A stretch of DNA of 64,000 nucleotides from Salinimicrobium tongyeongense (GCF_026109735.1 NZ_CP069620.1:1-64000); one strand, 5' to 3'; positions 19,880 to 29,673 are shown, counted from the stretch's first letter. Program-made: numbers and translations. Notes: a model not told the origin generated them from the sequence alone.

Positions 19880-20851
19880 TTATTTTGTACTCACTTCTTC
19901 ATTGCTCTCTACGGTGGCAAGATATCTTTCTGCATCCAGTGCAGCCATACATCCGGTACCGGCAGCGGTGATGGCCTGTCGGTATTCTTTATCCTGCACA
20001 TCTCCCGATGCAAAAACTCCCGGGATATTGGTCCTGGTGCTTTTACCAGATGTGATAAGGTAACCTGTATTGTCCATATCAAGTTGCCCTTTAAAGATTT
20101 CAGTATTTGGTTTGTGCCCAATAGCAATAAATAATCCGGTGATCTTGATGTCCTCTTTTTCACCTGTCTGGTTATTCACTATTCTCAAACCTTCTACCAC
20201 CTGCTCTCCAAGCACCTCATCAACTTCAGAATTAAATCTCACTTCCAGGTTCTTAGTATTAAATACCCTGTGCTGCATAGCTTTTGAAGCACGAAGTTCA
20301 TCTTTTCTAACCAGCATGGTCACTTTGGTACAAATATTTGCAAGGTAAGTGGCTTCTTCAGCAGCTGTATCTCCTCCTCCAACAATGGCTACTTCCTGGT
20401 TCTTGTAAAAGAAACCGTCACAAACAGCACAGGCCGAAACACCGCCACCCCGTAAACGTTGCTCACTAGGCAACCCCAGGTATTTGGCCGTAGCTCCCGT
20501 CGAAATGATCACGGTTTCGGCTTCTATCCAGTTTGAGTTGTCTACACATACCTGGTGAACCCCGCCATGTTCTTTACTAAACTGCACCTCGGTCACCATT
20601 CCCATGCGCACCTGTGTCCCAAATCTTTCAGCCTGTTTCTGAAGGTCCATCATAAGGGCAGGGCCATCAACACCTTCGGGATAGCCAGGAAAATTGTCAA
20701 CTTCGGTAGTCGTGGTTAACTGTCCGCCGGGCTCCATTCCGGTATACATTACGGGCTTAAGGTCTGCCCTGGCAGCATATATGGCCGCGGTATAACCCGC
20801 AGGACCCGAACCTATAATAAGGCACTTGATTCTCTCTCTGGTTTCACTCAT
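19880..20851 (-). CDS. trxB: Thioredoxin-disulfide reductase
   Basis: TrxB reduces thioredoxin with NADPH through FAD and a redox-active disulfide. From the ATG at 20851 the protein has 323 residues, the normal length. It has FAD-binding GSGPAGYTAAIYAAR near residue 14, the active-site disulfide CAVC near 138-141, the NADPH-binding GGGDTAAEEATYL near 156, and the C-terminal FASGDVQDKEYRQ. A longer frame adds 13 residues before the conserved start and was not chosen. No trxA is adjacent. Confidence 0.96.
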   Translation of the reverse strand: MSETRERIKCLIIGSGPAGYTAAIYAARADLKPVMYTGMEPGGQLTTTTEVDNFPGYPEGVDGPALMMDLQKQAERFGTQVRMGMVTEVQFSKEHGGVHQVCVDNSNWIEAETVIISTGATAKYLGLPSEQRLRGGGVSACAVCDGFFYKNQEVAIVGGGDTAAEEATYLANICTKVTMLVRKDELRASKAMQHRVFNTKNLEVRFNSEVDEVLGEQVVEGLRIVNNQTGEKEDIKITGLFIAIGHKPNTEIFKGQLDMDNTGYLITSGKSTRTNIPGVFASGDVQDKEYRQAITAAGTGCMAALDAERYLATVESNEEVSTK

Positions 20852-20957
20852 GATATTAAAATTTCTTCCGGTAAAAGTAGTAACTTTCAAAGAAAACTTA
20901 AGACTTTGAACATACAGATTTGTTATACAGGAATAACTTAAGCCATTACCAACCCGT

Positions 20958-20988
20958 TTTAGAAGCTCCTGCTATTACACTACCTTTG
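20958..20988 (+). promoter_or_regulatory. Promoter of the TRIC-like channel, probably giving a leaderless mRNA
   Basis: The -33-like TTTA (20958-20961), a 19-bp spacer and a perfect -7 box TACCTTTG (20981-20988) end only 4 bases before the ATG at 20993. The predicted transcript start is within 1-2 bases of the A of the start codon. Confidence 0.6.
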
Positions 20989-20992
20989 CGGC

Positions 20993-21631
20993 ATGATCGA
21001 ACTTTCCTTATTCAATATCCTTGATCTTTTAGGAACCGTGGCCTTCGCCATTTCGGGGGCACTTTCGGCAATGAACCGCCGGCTCGATCTTTTCGGCATT
21101 TTTATCATCGCATTTGTAACGGCCATTGGAGGCGGTACCATCAGGGATATTTTGATAGGTAGCACGCCGGTGACCTGGATGGAGAATACCATATATATCT
21201 ACCTCATTGGCGTAGTCACTATTTTTGCCATTATCTTCAGAAGAAAGCTTGACCACCTCAAAAAATCGCTGTTCCTGTTCGACTCCATCGGGCTGGGAAT
21301 TTTCACCATCACAGGTGTTGAAATAGGCATTCAAAATGACCTCAACCCTATCATTTCTATTACCCTTGGCGCCATGACAGGTACTTTTGGCGGGGTAATA
21401 AGGGATATTCTCTGTAACGAGATCCCGGTGATCTTCAGAAAAGAGATCTATGCGACCGCCTGTATCGTGGGCGGACTGGCTTTTGTCATTTTTTACGAAA
21501 TTGGAATGCCGCAAGATGTGATCTACGTAATAACCTCGGTCACTGTGATCGCTATACGGCTGCTGGCGGTTAAGTTCCACATTTCACTTCCTTCCTTCTA
21601 CTTGTCACGGGAAAATGATCTTCAAAAATAG
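20993..21631 (+). CDS. Trimeric intracellular cation (TRIC) channel family protein, YadS/UPF0126 type
   Basis: The 212-residue inner-membrane protein has seven predicted helices in two repeated three-helix halves. The repeated Gly-rich motif occurs as AIGGGTIRDILIG (near 42) and TGTFGGVIRDILCNEIP (near 128), the hallmark of TRIC/UPF0126 proteins. Bacterial members conduct K+ or other monovalent cations; older work linked some to glycine uptake. It is divergent from trxB and has its own promoter. Confidence 0.92.
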   Translation: MIELSLFNILDLLGTVAFAISGALSAMNRRLDLFGIFIIAFVTAIGGGTIRDILIGSTPVTWMENTIYIYLIGVVTIFAIIFRRKLDHLKKSLFLFDSIGLGIFTITGVEIGIQNDLNPIISITLGAMTGTFGGVIRDILCNEIPVIFRKEIYATACIVGGLAFVIFYEIGMPQDVIYVITSVTVIAIRLLAVKFHISLPSFYLSRENDLQK

Positions 21632-21777
21632 CATTTTTGACTACCCGTCTTTTTAACAGGAAAAGATTTACATAAATTACCTGACGCCCCTGTAACGTTT
21701 TCATTATCAGGCAGTCTTTTAAGTAAAGATCAAAATCCCCCGAAGAAATTGATTACTAACTTTTAAAAATATGCGCT

Positions 21778-22131
21778 ATGAAACCTTTTAAATTATTACT
21801 GCTGACTTTAGCAATTAGTGCAGGCACTGTTATTTATGCTGAAGGGATTAAAAAGATCTACGACCTTAACGGCCTTTCTGCCGAAATTGAGCATATACTT
21901 CGGGATGCCCACCAAAACCTGGAAGAAGGAAGTACTGTCACTGTTTTCTTTTCTGTTGCTGAAGATAAAAGCATTCAGTATGTTAGTGTAGCTTCAGGAA
22001 AGCCTGAAATTTGCAATTTACTTCGGAAAAAACTGCAATCTCAGAAGCTTGACGGCACAAAATGGCGTGAAGGAGTTATCTACGAGCTTTCTATAGTGGG
22101 GAGATCACCTGTAGCCGGTATCAGCCATTAA
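21778..22131 (+). CDS. Small secreted protein, unknown function
   Basis: The 117-residue protein has a signal peptide (about 1-21, ending near IYAEG) and a small mixed alpha/beta domain. The pattern EEGSTVTVFFSVAEDKSIQYVSVASGKPEIC followed by a C-terminal helix and strand is reminiscent of the TonB C-terminal fold seen in small Bacteroidota periplasmic proteins, but I could not assign it. Its stop overlaps the convergent YeeE half gene by 4 bases. Confidence 0.75.
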   Translation: MKPFKLLLLTLAISAGTVIYAEGIKKIYDLNGLSAEIEHILRDAHQNLEEGSTVTVFFSVAEDKSIQYVSVASGKPEICNLLRKKLQSQKLDGTKWREGVIYELSIVGRSPVAGISH

Positions 22132-22544
22132 TGCGGCAGGTTCTTCCGAAGCAATCCGTAGAGAAAAGCGCCCCCCAGCGCCCCCAGTAGCACCACAATG
22201 ATGGAAATGTAGCCCGCGCCAATAAGCGTATATATTGGCCCCGGACAGGCACCGGCCAGAGCCCAGCCCAATCCAAAAATTATACCTCCAAAAAAGTACT
22301 TTTTGAAGCCTCTTTCTTTAGAGGCTATTTTTATGGAATCTCCAAAAAAGGATTTTAATTGCTTTCTTTTGATGATTTGAATTCCAATAATTCCCAGAAT
22401 TAATGCCGAGCCAATGATGCCGTACATGTGAAATGATTCAAACCTGAACATCTCATAGATCCGAAACCAGGATGCCGCTTCCGATTTGTACATCACAATT
22501 CCGAAAAATATCCCTATTGCCAGGTAACCTGCTGTTCTTCTCAT
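22128..22544 (-). CDS. YeeE/YedE-family transporter, C-terminal-half type (DUF6691)
   Basis: The 138-residue membrane protein has four predicted helices. It carries the Gly/Cys motif FGLGWALAGACPGPIYTLIGAG near residue 83, whose Cys is the thiosulfate-relay cysteine of YeeE in the full-length family. It pairs with the gene at 22546, which supplies the other half. The pair probably imports thiosulfate or another sulfur compound. The function is inferred from the family. Confidence 0.88.
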   Translation of the reverse strand: MRRTAGYLAIGIFFGIVMYKSEAASWFRIYEMFRFESFHMYGIIGSALILGIIGIQIIKRKQLKSFFGDSIKIASKERGFKKYFFGGIIFGLGWALAGACPGPIYTLIGAGYISIIVVLLGALGGAFLYGLLRKNLPH

Positions 22545-22545
22545 C

Positions 22546-23103
22546 TTAAAAAATTATTGGAAATAATAAATGAACCATCACCAGCCCGCCTATAAAAAAA
22601 CCGATCACGGCGATCAATGACGGCAACTGCAGGTTACTTAAACCAGAAATAGCATGCCCCGAGGTACACCCGGCAGCATAACGGGCACCAAACCCAATCA
22701 ACAGCCCGCCCACCAGTAAGATCACCACAGATTCTATGCTGCTTAAAGCCTCAAGGCTGAAAAGCCTCTCGGGGAGATAAGCCTCCCCGGCACTCATAAA
22801 ACCGAGTTCTTGAAGGTTCGAGACAGTTTCTTCTGAAATATTTACCGCTTTGCCGTTTGACAGCAAATGTGCGCCTACAAAACCTCCTATTGCCGCCCCC
22901 AGAATGACCAGCAGGTTCCAGCGGCTGGCTTTCCAGTCTACCTTGAAATAACCCGAAACCTTACCGGCACCACAAACCGTGCACATGGTCTCAAGGTTAG
23001 AAGACATCCCGAATTTTTTGCCCATAAAGATGAGCAGGAACATCACCAAAGCGATTAAGGGGCCGGCCACATACCAGGGCCAGGGTTCAAGGATCATTTC
23101 CAT
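22546..23103 (-). CDS. YeeE/YedE-family transporter, N-terminal-half type
   Basis: The 185-residue inner-membrane protein has about five helices and the motif LIGFGARYAAGCTSGHAISGLSNL near residue 132, with the conserved Cys of the sulfur path. An MCTVCGAG stretch near 40 adds two more cysteines. It is separated from its partner half by one base, and two-gene versions of this transporter are usual in Bacteroidota, so this is not a broken gene. A perfect -7 box TATCTTTG (23118-23125, minus strand) precedes it. Confidence 0.9.
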   Translation of the reverse strand: MEMILEPWPWYVAGPLIALVMFLLIFMGKKFGMSSNLETMCTVCGAGKVSGYFKVDWKASRWNLLVILGAAIGGFVGAHLLSNGKAVNISEETVSNLQELGFMSAGEAYLPERLFSLEALSSIESVVILLVGGLLIGFGARYAAGCTSGHAISGLSNLQLPSLIAVIGFFIGGLVMVHLLFPIIF

Positions 23104-23117
23104 AGAAAAATTTTAGG

Positions 23118-23125
23118 CAAAGATA
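23118..23125 (-). promoter_or_regulatory. Promoter -7 box of the YeeE/YedE pair
   Basis: TATCTTTG on the minus strand, 15 bases before the ATG at 23103. Unlike the tauE and dioxygenase promoters, no RTYAY-type dyad is found 36.5 bp upstream. Confidence 0.55.
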
Positions 23126-23179
23126 AGGCTTCCTATACTCACCTTTTTTGACAAATCATTAGAAAACCTGATACCGGGA

Positions 23180-24073
23180 TTACTGCAGGAAATCTTTTGC
23201 ATTTTGCAGTACTTTTTTTGAAAGCCTTCTCTGGGTTTCGGCAGCCCAGCCGGCACTCTTCCCCGATGCGATCACCCGTGACAGCCCTTCAGTTTCTGCG
23301 GAAAGTTCCTTCTTCCCATCCCCGTCAAAAATGGCAAAATTCCCCTCCTTTTTTATCCAGTGCTTAAAAGCAGGTGCTTCAAAAGGAAGCCCGAGGGAAG
23401 TATTGATCAGGATCTTTCCGGTGCCAAAAATGTCAAATTCGGCCCTGTTTAAAAGTACGGTGTTTCGGGGAAGATGAAGGGAAATCACCTCTGCCGTCTG
23501 CAATAATTCCTGCAGGGGCAGGTATTTTATCCCGTTTTCAAGCTCTTCCTTTCGGGTGCGGCTGTAGTAAAACAGTTGTGGTTCAAAGGGTTTAAGGCAA
23601 TTTGCCAGCAACTGGCCGGTTACCCCAAAGCCAATGATCCCAATTTTCTTACCAGTTAGCTCCACCGGCATTTCTTTCCATTGATGCTCTCCCAGGCCGT
23701 GAAAAAGTCTTATCAATTCCGCAACTATGAATTCGGCCACCCCCGGATCTCCGTAATCCCTAATCCCGGTAACGGTGATCCCTCTGCTGCGTGCAAAATT
23801 AACCGCCACATTAGCCGATTCGTCATCGTACAAACTGCAGGCCATACCAATATATTTAAGGTTTGCACACTGCCTGATCACCGCCTCCGGAATTTCAGTT
23901 TTCCAGGAAACAAAAACAGCATCGGCATCTCCTATTCGTTGCAGGACTTCCTCTTCTGAATTTGGAAAATCATCATACACTTCGATTTTTTCCTCACTCA
24001 TTTCCTGAAGCTCTTCCAGTGCCCAGGGTTCAAGTTTGGTGTAGTCTACACAGACAATCTTTTGAAACTTCAT
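23180..24073 (-). CDS. D-isomer-specific 2-hydroxyacid dehydrogenase family protein
   Basis: The 297-residue cytoplasmic protein resembles NAD(P)-dependent 2-hydroxyacid dehydrogenases. It has the Rossmann motif KKIGIIGFGVTGQLL near residue 142 and, later, SLHLPRNTVLLNRAEFDIFGTGKILINTS. The segment that normally carries the catalytic His is divergent, since the C-terminus reads SGKSAGWAAETQRRLSKKV, so activity as a typical dehydrogenase is uncertain. The substrate is unknown. Confidence 0.8.
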   Translation of the reverse strand: MKFQKIVCVDYTKLEPWALEELQEMSEEKIEVYDDFPNSEEEVLQRIGDADAVFVSWKTEIPEAVIRQCANLKYIGMACSLYDDESANVAVNFARSRGITVTGIRDYGDPGVAEFIVAELIRLFHGLGEHQWKEMPVELTGKKIGIIGFGVTGQLLANCLKPFEPQLFYYSRTRKEELENGIKYLPLQELLQTAEVISLHLPRNTVLLNRAEFDIFGTGKILINTSLGLPFEAPAFKHWIKKEGNFAIFDGDGKKELSAETEGLSRVIASGKSAGWAAETQRRLSKKVLQNAKDFLQ

Positions 24074-24078
24074 TTTTT

Positions 24079-24146
24079 AGATAGGAGATTTGAGATAGGA
24101 GATATGAGATATTAGACTTGAGATTTTAGACTTGAGACATGAGGCA
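24079..24146. repeat. Simple tandem repeat GAGATaTGAGATA / TTAGACTTGAGA
   Basis: Degenerate 9-12-base units of the type TAGGAGATTTGAGA and TTAGACTTGAGA repeat between the dehydrogenase and the carboxylase operon. It is low-complexity intergenic DNA like the other flavobacterial simple repeats in this window. Confidence 0.75.
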
Positions 24147-24196
24147 GTAAAGGGCGGGGGTTGCTCCACAGCCCTTGTACTTTAAACTATAAACCT

Positions 24197-25738
24197 TTAG
24201 AGTGGTATGTTTCCATGTTTCCTGTCAATTCTCAATATTTCCTTGTTCTCCAGCATACTAAAGGCTTTCAGAAGTTTTCTCCGTGTGTCTTTGGGTTTGA
24301 TCACTTCATCAATAAATCCGCGTTGTGCCGCCTTAAACGGATTGGCAAATTTTTCGGCATATTCCTTTTCCTTTTCTGAAAGTTTTAATTCAGGATCTTC
24401 CGCAGCTTTGATCTCTTTTCTAAAAATGATCTCACTGGCCCCTTTTGCGCCCATTACGGCAATTTCGGCAGTAGGCCAGGCGAAGTTGAGATCGGCTCCA
24501 ATGTGTTTGGAGTTCATTACATCATAAGCGCCGCCGTAGGCTTTACGCGTAATTACCGTTACCCTTGGAACAGTTGCTTCGCTAAGAGCATAAAGTAATT
24601 TTGCGCCGTGAAGAATGATCCCGTTCCACTCCTGGTCTGTTCCCGGCAAAAAGCCTGGCACATCAACAAGAACGAGCAACGGAATATTAAAACAGTCGCA
24701 GAAACGTGTAAAACGGGCCGCTTTTCTGGAAGATTCAACATCCAAGACCCCTGCAAGGCTCATAGGCTGGTTGGCAACAATACCAATGCTCCTGCCGCCC
24801 AGGCGTGCAAAACCCACAATAATATTATCGGCGTAATTTTTATGGATCTCAAAAAAGCTATTTTCGTCTATAATTCCTTTGATCACCTCGTGCATATCAT
24901 AAGGCTTGTGCGAACTGTGGGGTACTATAGATTCCAGCTCTTCGCGCAGCTCATCCCCAAATTCATAAGGCAGTTTTTCAGGGCAATGCTTGTTATTCTG
25001 CGGCATGTAGCTCAGCAGCTTTTTGATGTCTTCCAGACAGCTGATATCATTTGCCGCGGTGCGATGGGTTACCCCACTTTTTGTGGAGTGGGTGCTGGCA
25101 CCACCCAGTTCTTCGGAAGTCACTTCTTCATTGGTCACCGTTTTTACCACATTTGGGCCGGTAACGAACATATAACTTGTATCCTGAACCATGAATGTGA
25201 AATCGGTCATGGCCGGGGAATAAACTGCCCCGCCGGCACAGGGCCCCATAATGGCTGATATCTGCGGAATAACTCCTGAAGCCTGGACATTCCTGTGAAA
25301 AATATCGGCATAGCCTCCAAGCGACTTCACCCCTTCCTGGATCCTGGCTCCCCCCGAATCATTGAGCCCAATGACGGGAGCACCTACCTTCATCGCATGG
25401 TCCATCACTTTACATATCTTTTCGGCGTGGGTTTCAGACAGGGAGCCCCCAAAAACGGTAAAATCCTGTGCAAAAATATAAACAAGTCGGCCGTTTATGG
25501 TACCGTAGCCGGTCACCACCCCGTCGCCGTAGTACTGTTGCTCTTCCATCCCAAAATCGGTGGTACGGTGCGTCACAAGGATCCCGATCTCTTCAAAAGA
25601 ACCTTCATCCAGCAGATAATCTACCCGTTCACGAGCAGTAAGTTTTTTTTGTTGATGTTGTTTTGCTATTCTTTTTTCGCCGCCGCCTTTTAGGGCTTCG
25701 GCAATTTTCTCTTCCAGCTTTTTAGTATTGTCGCTCAT
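24197..25738 (-). CDS. Acyl-CoA carboxylase, carboxyltransferase (beta) subunit
   Basis: This subunit moves carboxyl from carboxybiotin to acyl-CoA, most likely propionyl-CoA. The 513-residue protein has the fused N and C crotonase-like halves. [40 protein letters not shown] near 97-136 forms the acyl-CoA oxyanion region, and [10 protein letters not shown] (near 367) plus [11 protein letters not shown] (near 403) form the biotin site. It is the last gene of a carrier, biotin carboxylase, carboxyltransferase operon. Confidence 0.94.
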   Translation of the reverse strand: MSDNTKKLEEKIAEALKGGGEKRIAKQHQQKKLTARERVDYLLDEGSFEEIGILVTHRTTDFGMEEQQYYGDGVVTGYGTINGRLVYIFAQDFTVFGGSLSETHAEKICKVMDHAMKVGAPVIGLNDSGGARIQEGVKSLGGYADIFHRNVQASGVIPQISAIMGPCAGGAVYSPAMTDFTFMVQDTSYMFVTGPNVVKTVTNEEVTSEELGGASTHSTKSGVTHRTAANDISCLEDIKKLLSYMPQNNKHCPEKLPYEFGDELREELESIVPHSSHKPYDMHEVIKGIIDENSFFEIHKNYADNIIVGFARLGGRSIGIVANQPMSLAGVLDVESSRKAARFTRFCDCFNIPLLVLVDVPGFLPGTDQEWNGIILHGAKLLYALSEATVPRVTVITRKAYGGAYDVMNSKHIGADLNFAWPTAEIAVMGAKGASEIIFRKEIKAAEDPELKLSEKEKEYAEKFANPFKAAQRGFIDEVIKPKDTRRKLLKAFSMLENKEILRIDRKHGNIPL

Positions 25739-25755
25739 AAATTTTGCTTCCGGTT

Positions 25756-27198
25756 TTACTTGTTGGGTAATCGCAGTTGTTCCCTGTCTTTCAAATATTG
25801 CTTTAGTGCCACAAGGGCAGCAAGCTCGGCTTCTTCACGGGTTTGAGCTTCCAGTTTTTCTGCGGAATAATATTTTTTCACAAAATGTGTATCAAAATTG
25901 CCACTTTTGAAAGCCTCGTGTTCAAATACGAACTTTCCAAAAGATAAAGTGGTATCAACACCTTTTACTTCATATTCACTAATGGCCTTCAGCATGCGCT
26001 GAATGGCTTCTTCACGGGTTTTTCCGTAGGTAATGAGTTTGGCCAGCATGGGATCGTAATAGATGGGAACTTCCATGCCCTGTTCAAAACCGTCGTCAAG
26101 CCTCACCCCTTCTCCTGTAGGCCCCTGGTACTTTTCGAGCAGGCCAACACTGGGCATGAAATCTTCCAAAGGATCTTCGGCATAGACCCGAAGCTCAACG
26201 GCGTGGCCTGTAATGTTTAGGTCTTGTTGTGAAAATGCCAAAGCCTCGCCTCGGGCAATCTTTATTTGCTGCTCTACCAGGTCTATCCCGGTGATCAATT
26301 CGGTGACGGGATGCTCTACCTGCAGGCGGGTATTCATTTCTAAAAAATAGAAGTTTTTATTTTCGTCCATGAGGAATTCTACCGTACCTGCACCCACGTA
26401 ATCACAGGCCCTGGCCACTTTTACAGCGGCTTCCCCCATTTTTTTCCGCAGGTCTTCATCAAGAATTACTGAAGGTGCTTCTTCCACCACTTTTTGATGG
26501 CGCCTTTGAATGCTGCACTCCCGCTCAAAAAGGTGCAGAAAATTGCCGTGGGTATCGGTAAGTACCTGTATCTCGATGTGCCGCGGACTCCCCACATATT
26601 TTTCTATAAAGACAGAACCGTCACCAAAAGCCGATTCGGCTTCACTAATGGCGCGCTTCATCTGGTCTTCAAGATCCTTTTCTTCTTCGACGATGCGCAT
26701 GCCTTTCCCGCCACCTCCGGCCGATGCTTTGATCAAAATGGGAAATCCGATTTCCGAAGCTATTTTTCTGGCTTTATCGGGATCTGTGATCGCCTCGTCA
26801 ATTCCCGGCACCATGGGAATGTCGTACTTCTTCACCGCATCTTTTGCAGCCAGCTTACTCCCCATGATCCTGATAGCCTTTGAACCCGGACCAATCCAGG
26901 TAAGGCCATTTTTTTCTACTTTTTCGGCAAATTCGGCGTTTTCACTTAAAAAACCATAGCCGGGATGAATCCCCTCCACACCCAGCTCTTTTGCGACCTC
27001 AATGATCTTGTCCCCTTGCAGGTAAGACTGGTTTGAAGGCGCTTCTCCTATGCAAACGGCCTCATCTGCAAATTTCACATGAGGCGCGTTACGATCTACC
27101 GTAGAGAACACGCCCACGGTCTTAATCCCCATTTTTTGGGCCGTCTTCATGATTCTCAAGGCTATTTCACACCTGTTTGCTACTAATATCTTTTTCAT
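25756..27198 (-). CDS. Acyl-CoA carboxylase, biotin carboxylase subunit
   Basis: This ATP-grasp enzyme carboxylates biotin on the carrier protein. The 480-residue protein has the pre-ATP-grasp start [16 protein letters not shown], the Gly-rich lid [14 protein letters not shown] near 159, the catalytic block [16 protein letters not shown] near 284, and the C-terminal biotin-carboxylase domain. It lacks a fused BCCP domain, which is encoded separately at 27302-27787. The carboxyltransferase gene follows after 17 bases. Confidence 0.95.
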   Translation of the reverse strand: MKKILVANRCEIALRIMKTAQKMGIKTVGVFSTVDRNAPHVKFADEAVCIGEAPSNQSYLQGDKIIEVAKELGVEGIHPGYGFLSENAEFAEKVEKNGLTWIGPGSKAIRIMGSKLAAKDAVKKYDIPMVPGIDEAITDPDKARKIASEIGFPILIKASAGGGGKGMRIVEEEKDLEDQMKRAISEAESAFGDGSVFIEKYVGSPRHIEIQVLTDTHGNFLHLFERECSIQRRHQKVVEEAPSVILDEDLRKKMGEAAVKVARACDYVGAGTVEFLMDENKNFYFLEMNTRLQVEHPVTELITGIDLVEQQIKIARGEALAFSQQDLNITGHAVELRVYAEDPLEDFMPSVGLLEKYQGPTGEGVRLDDGFEQGMEVPIYYDPMLAKLITYGKTREEAIQRMLKAISEYEVKGVDTTLSFGKFVFEHEAFKSGNFDTHFVKKYYSAEKLEAQTREEAELAALVALKQYLKDREQLRLPNK

Positions 27199-27301
27199 TT
27201 TATTACCTCTGTTTCCTTAGTTGATTCTGCTAAACGACCATAAAAGATTCCTCCCTTTGGGTGGAATGACAAACTATAAATTTTAAACCCTGAACGAAAA
27301 T

Positions 27302-27787
27302 TTATTCCATTTCAATAAGCAACTGGTTTTTGTCTACAGTTTGCCCTTTTTGAACCTCTACGGTCTTTACGACCCCGTCACGTGGCGCGGTCAAAGTATT
27401 TTCCATTTTCATGGCTTCAAGGACCAAAAGGTAGTCACCTTCTTTCACCTCATCTCCAGGTGTTACCTGTACATCGAGGATTAGGCCGGGCATGGGGGCT
27501 TTAATGTCGTTGATCACCTGTGCAGCGGCAAGGCTAAGGCCCATGTCTTCAATGAGCAGATCGAGCTCATTGAAAATTTTCACCTCATAGGCTGCCGAAT
27601 TTACTCTTATTGTATACGAACGTTCTAAAAAATCGGATTTTTGAATGCTGGTTGTAAACGAACGATGTTTTTGGAGTACGTGGCCAGCGCCCGAAGCATT
27701 AGCCTGTAAATCAAGAACTTCTATTTGTTCCCGGCTAAACTCAAACTGCATGCTGTCGTTTACCTTTACTTTATATTTTTCTTCCAT
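27302..27787 (-). CDS. Biotin carboxyl carrier protein of the acyl-CoA carboxylase
   Basis: The 161-residue protein carries the biotin that shuttles carboxyl groups between the two catalytic subunits. The C-terminal biotinyl domain has the biotinylation motif EAMKMENTL (Lys near residue 128) after IKAPMPGLILDVQV. The N-terminal half probably docks to the partner subunits. A longer frame to 27880 adds hydrophobic residues that do not fit a carrier; the ATG at 27787 (MEEKYKVKV) is preferred. Confidence 0.92.
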   Translation of the reverse strand: MEEKYKVKVNDSMQFEFSREQIEVLDLQANASGAGHVLQKHRSFTTSIQKSDFLERSYTIRVNSAAYEVKIFNELDLLIEDMGLSLAAAQVINDIKAPMPGLILDVQVTPGDEVKEGDYLLVLEAMKMENTLTAPRDGVVKTVEVQKGQTVDKNQLLIEME

Positions 27788-27861
27788 TTCTGCGGTTTTT
27801 ATGCGCTTTTTGGTAAATATAAAAAATAATAATCCGGGATTTTTAAGAAATTTTGAATAAC

Positions 27862-27896
27862 AGGCAAAAAAAAAAGTCACCCAAAGGTGACTTTTT
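27862..27896 (-). terminator. Intrinsic terminator of the persulfide dioxygenase-DUF3703 operon
   Basis: AAAAAGTCACC (27871-27881) pairs with GGTGACTTTTT (27886-27896) around a 4-base loop. On the minus strand it runs into ten T residues. It closes the operon that ends with the DUF3703 gene. Confidence 0.92.
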
Positions 27897-27917
27897 CACT
27901 CAATATTTCAAGCCTCA

Positions 27918-28274
27918 TTACCTGAACAATTCCTGAATATCCTGTGGTACGGGCATGGGCCGCAAAGGCGGAACATTGGCGCCTCCTGTATTTCCCAAAG
28001 GGATCTTTCCCACAAAAGATTTAACACCTCCAACCAGCAGGCGGGGCAACTGCCCCAGGATTTCTTTGGCATCTTTTACAGCTATCCCAAACTTCAGCAT
28101 AAGCCAGTGAGCATACGAATGTTCATATGGGTAAGCCTGCCCTATAATATGCGCCCGCTCAAGATGATGCCAGGCATGTATAAAATCCCCCTGCCTAAAA
28201 GCCCATTTGTACTGAACCAGTTCGCGCAAGTAAAAGTATTTTAGCCGCTTCGGAATTTTGGTGTAAAACTTCAT
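27918..28274 (-). CDS. DUF3703 protein
   Basis: The 118-residue cytoplasmic protein matches DUF3703. FRQGDFIHAWHHLERAHIIGQAYPYEHSYAHWLMLKFG (about 27-64), with several conserved His and Trp residues, is the family core. The function is unknown. In other Bacteroidota and in proteobacteria the family is often found beside sulfur or metal-stress genes. Here it follows the MBL-rhodanese gene by 9 bases and shares its promoter, so a role in sulfide or persulfide handling is inferred. Confidence 0.85.
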   Translation of the reverse strand: MKFYTKIPKRLKYFYLRELVQYKWAFRQGDFIHAWHHLERAHIIGQAYPYEHSYAHWLMLKFGIAVKDAKEILGQLPRLLVGGVKSFVGKIPLGNTGGANVPPLRPMPVPQDIQELFR

Positions 28275-28283
28275 CTTTGAAGG

Positions 28284-29621
28284 TTAGCTGAACTTTTTAA
28301 TGTCTTCACTTAAATCATAGACTTTTGTCTTCGGAAAGTGGTTTTCAAGGATGCTGCTTCCGGCTGAAGACCTGTAACCACCTGCACAATGCACCAGGAT
28401 AGGTTTATCTGCAGGGATTTGGTTAGCGCGTTCCCTTAATTCGTTTAGAGGAATGCTAATCGCGGCATCAAAGATCTTCTCCTGGGCTACTTCACTTTCA
28501 TTCCTGATGTCAACAATGGTGTATTTTTCTTTATGGGCTTTGAAGTCTTCAAGATCAAACTGAGCAGAGTTTTCCACGACATTTTGGGATAAGGTCACTA
28601 TACCCCTCACCTGCTTTTCATAACCTATCTTGGCCGTACGCTCCAAAATATCGCCCACCTGCGCTACGCCCTCTACCACCAGGTAAAAAGGTTCTTCAGG
28701 CTTTACAATGGCCCCCAGCCAGGTTTCAAATTTATCATTTTCACTGCGGGCCATAATGTTTATGCTGTTCGATAAATGCCCTTTTTTAAAGATATCGCCA
28801 TCACGTACATCAACCACTGTGATTCCTTCTTCCACTTTATCTGCCAAAAGCTGAAGTTTAACGGCCGCTTTGGTCTGCTGCACATTCTCGGCTCCGGTCT
28901 TGTTCACATCAACATTAAACCCGAAATAATGCGGAATAAATGGCTGGTCTTGTAGAATAGTCTGCACAAATTTTTCTTCTGTCTGCTCCTGAAATGCCCA
29001 GTTGTATTTACGTTCATTCTCAAGGGTGCTGCTGGAAGCTGTGCTCATGTTCTTTCCGCAGAGAGAACCTGCCCCGTGTGCCGGGTAAACCAATGCCTCA
29101 CCCGGTAGATCGTTGTATTTGTTCTGCATGGTATGGTACATGGCCTTTGCCAGTTCTACACGTTTGGCAGTCATGTTCCCTACTTTCTCCCTAAGGTCGG
29201 GACGGCCTACATCTCCAATAAACAGCGTGTCTCCGGTAAAGAGGGCTACTTCCCCCTTATCTTCAGCAACAATAGTGATACTGTCTGGTGAATGTCCGGG
29301 GGTATTAAGAGCTTTAAAACTTACCTGCCCCATTTTAAAAGACTCTCCTTCATCAAAAGCCTTGTGCGCATAATCGGCACCAAGAAGTTTGCTCACATAG
29401 ATAGTGGCACCTGTTTGTTCGTGGATCTGGCAATGCGCACTCACAAAATCGGCATGAGGATGGGTCTCAAAGACAGCGACAATTTTTGCATTTTCCTCTT
29501 CGGCATACCGGTAATACTGCAACGGGTTGCGACCCGGATCTACCAGGGCCATTTTACCATCACTTACTATGGCATAAGAATAATGTGCGAGAGGACTATC
29601 TTTAAATTGTTTGATTTTCAT
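28284..29621 (-). CDS. MBL-fold persulfide dioxygenase with two C-terminal rhodanese domains
   Basis: This ETHE1-like iron enzyme should oxidise persulfides (such as glutathione persulfide) to sulfite, with the rhodanese part moving sulfane sulfur. The 445-residue protein has the metallo-beta-lactamase domain (about 1-235) with HPHADF near 54 and the ALFTGDTLFIGDVGRPDL block near 125. A rhodanese domain without an active Cys (about 260-345) follows, then an active one with CAGGYR near 410. A longer frame adds 11 residues and was not chosen. Its promoter carries a Crp/Fnr-type dyad. Confidence 0.92.
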   Translation of the reverse strand: MKIKQFKDSPLAHYSYAIVSDGKMALVDPGRNPLQYYRYAEEENAKIVAVFETHPHADFVSAHCQIHEQTGATIYVSKLLGADYAHKAFDEGESFKMGQVSFKALNTPGHSPDSITIVAEDKGEVALFTGDTLFIGDVGRPDLREKVGNMTAKRVELAKAMYHTMQNKYNDLPGEALVYPAHGAGSLCGKNMSTASSSTLENERKYNWAFQEQTEEKFVQTILQDQPFIPHYFGFNVDVNKTGAENVQQTKAAVKLQLLADKVEEGITVVDVRDGDIFKKGHLSNSINIMARSENDKFETWLGAIVKPEEPFYLVVEGVAQVGDILERTAKIGYEKQVRGIVTLSQNVVENSAQFDLEDFKAHKEKYTIVDIRNESEVAQEKIFDAAISIPLNELRERANQIPADKPILVHCAGGYRSSAGSSILENHFPKTKVYDLSEDIKKFS

Positions 29622-29673
29622 GTTTTGTAATTTTAATTCTTCGGCTACGGGCATTCCCGATAAAAAACTAAAG

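Noticed and set aside
22128-23103. YeeE/YedE gene split by a frameshift or stop
   Set aside because: The two halves have their own starts and complete motifs and occur as separate genes in other Bacteroidota, so this is a normal two-gene transporter.
23118-23161. YeeE/YedE promoter as a fifth member of the Crp/Fnr regulon
   Set aside because: The -7 box is perfect, but the sequence 36.5 bp upstream (TTGAC-N4-CATTA) is not symmetric and does not fit the half-site.
24608-25258. 216-residue plus-strand frame opposite the carboxyltransferase gene
   Set aside because: It lies entirely antisense to a well-conserved gene, has no recognisable domain, and is explained by that gene's codon usage. The same holds for the other long antisense frames, for example at 3862-4359 and 39160-39798.
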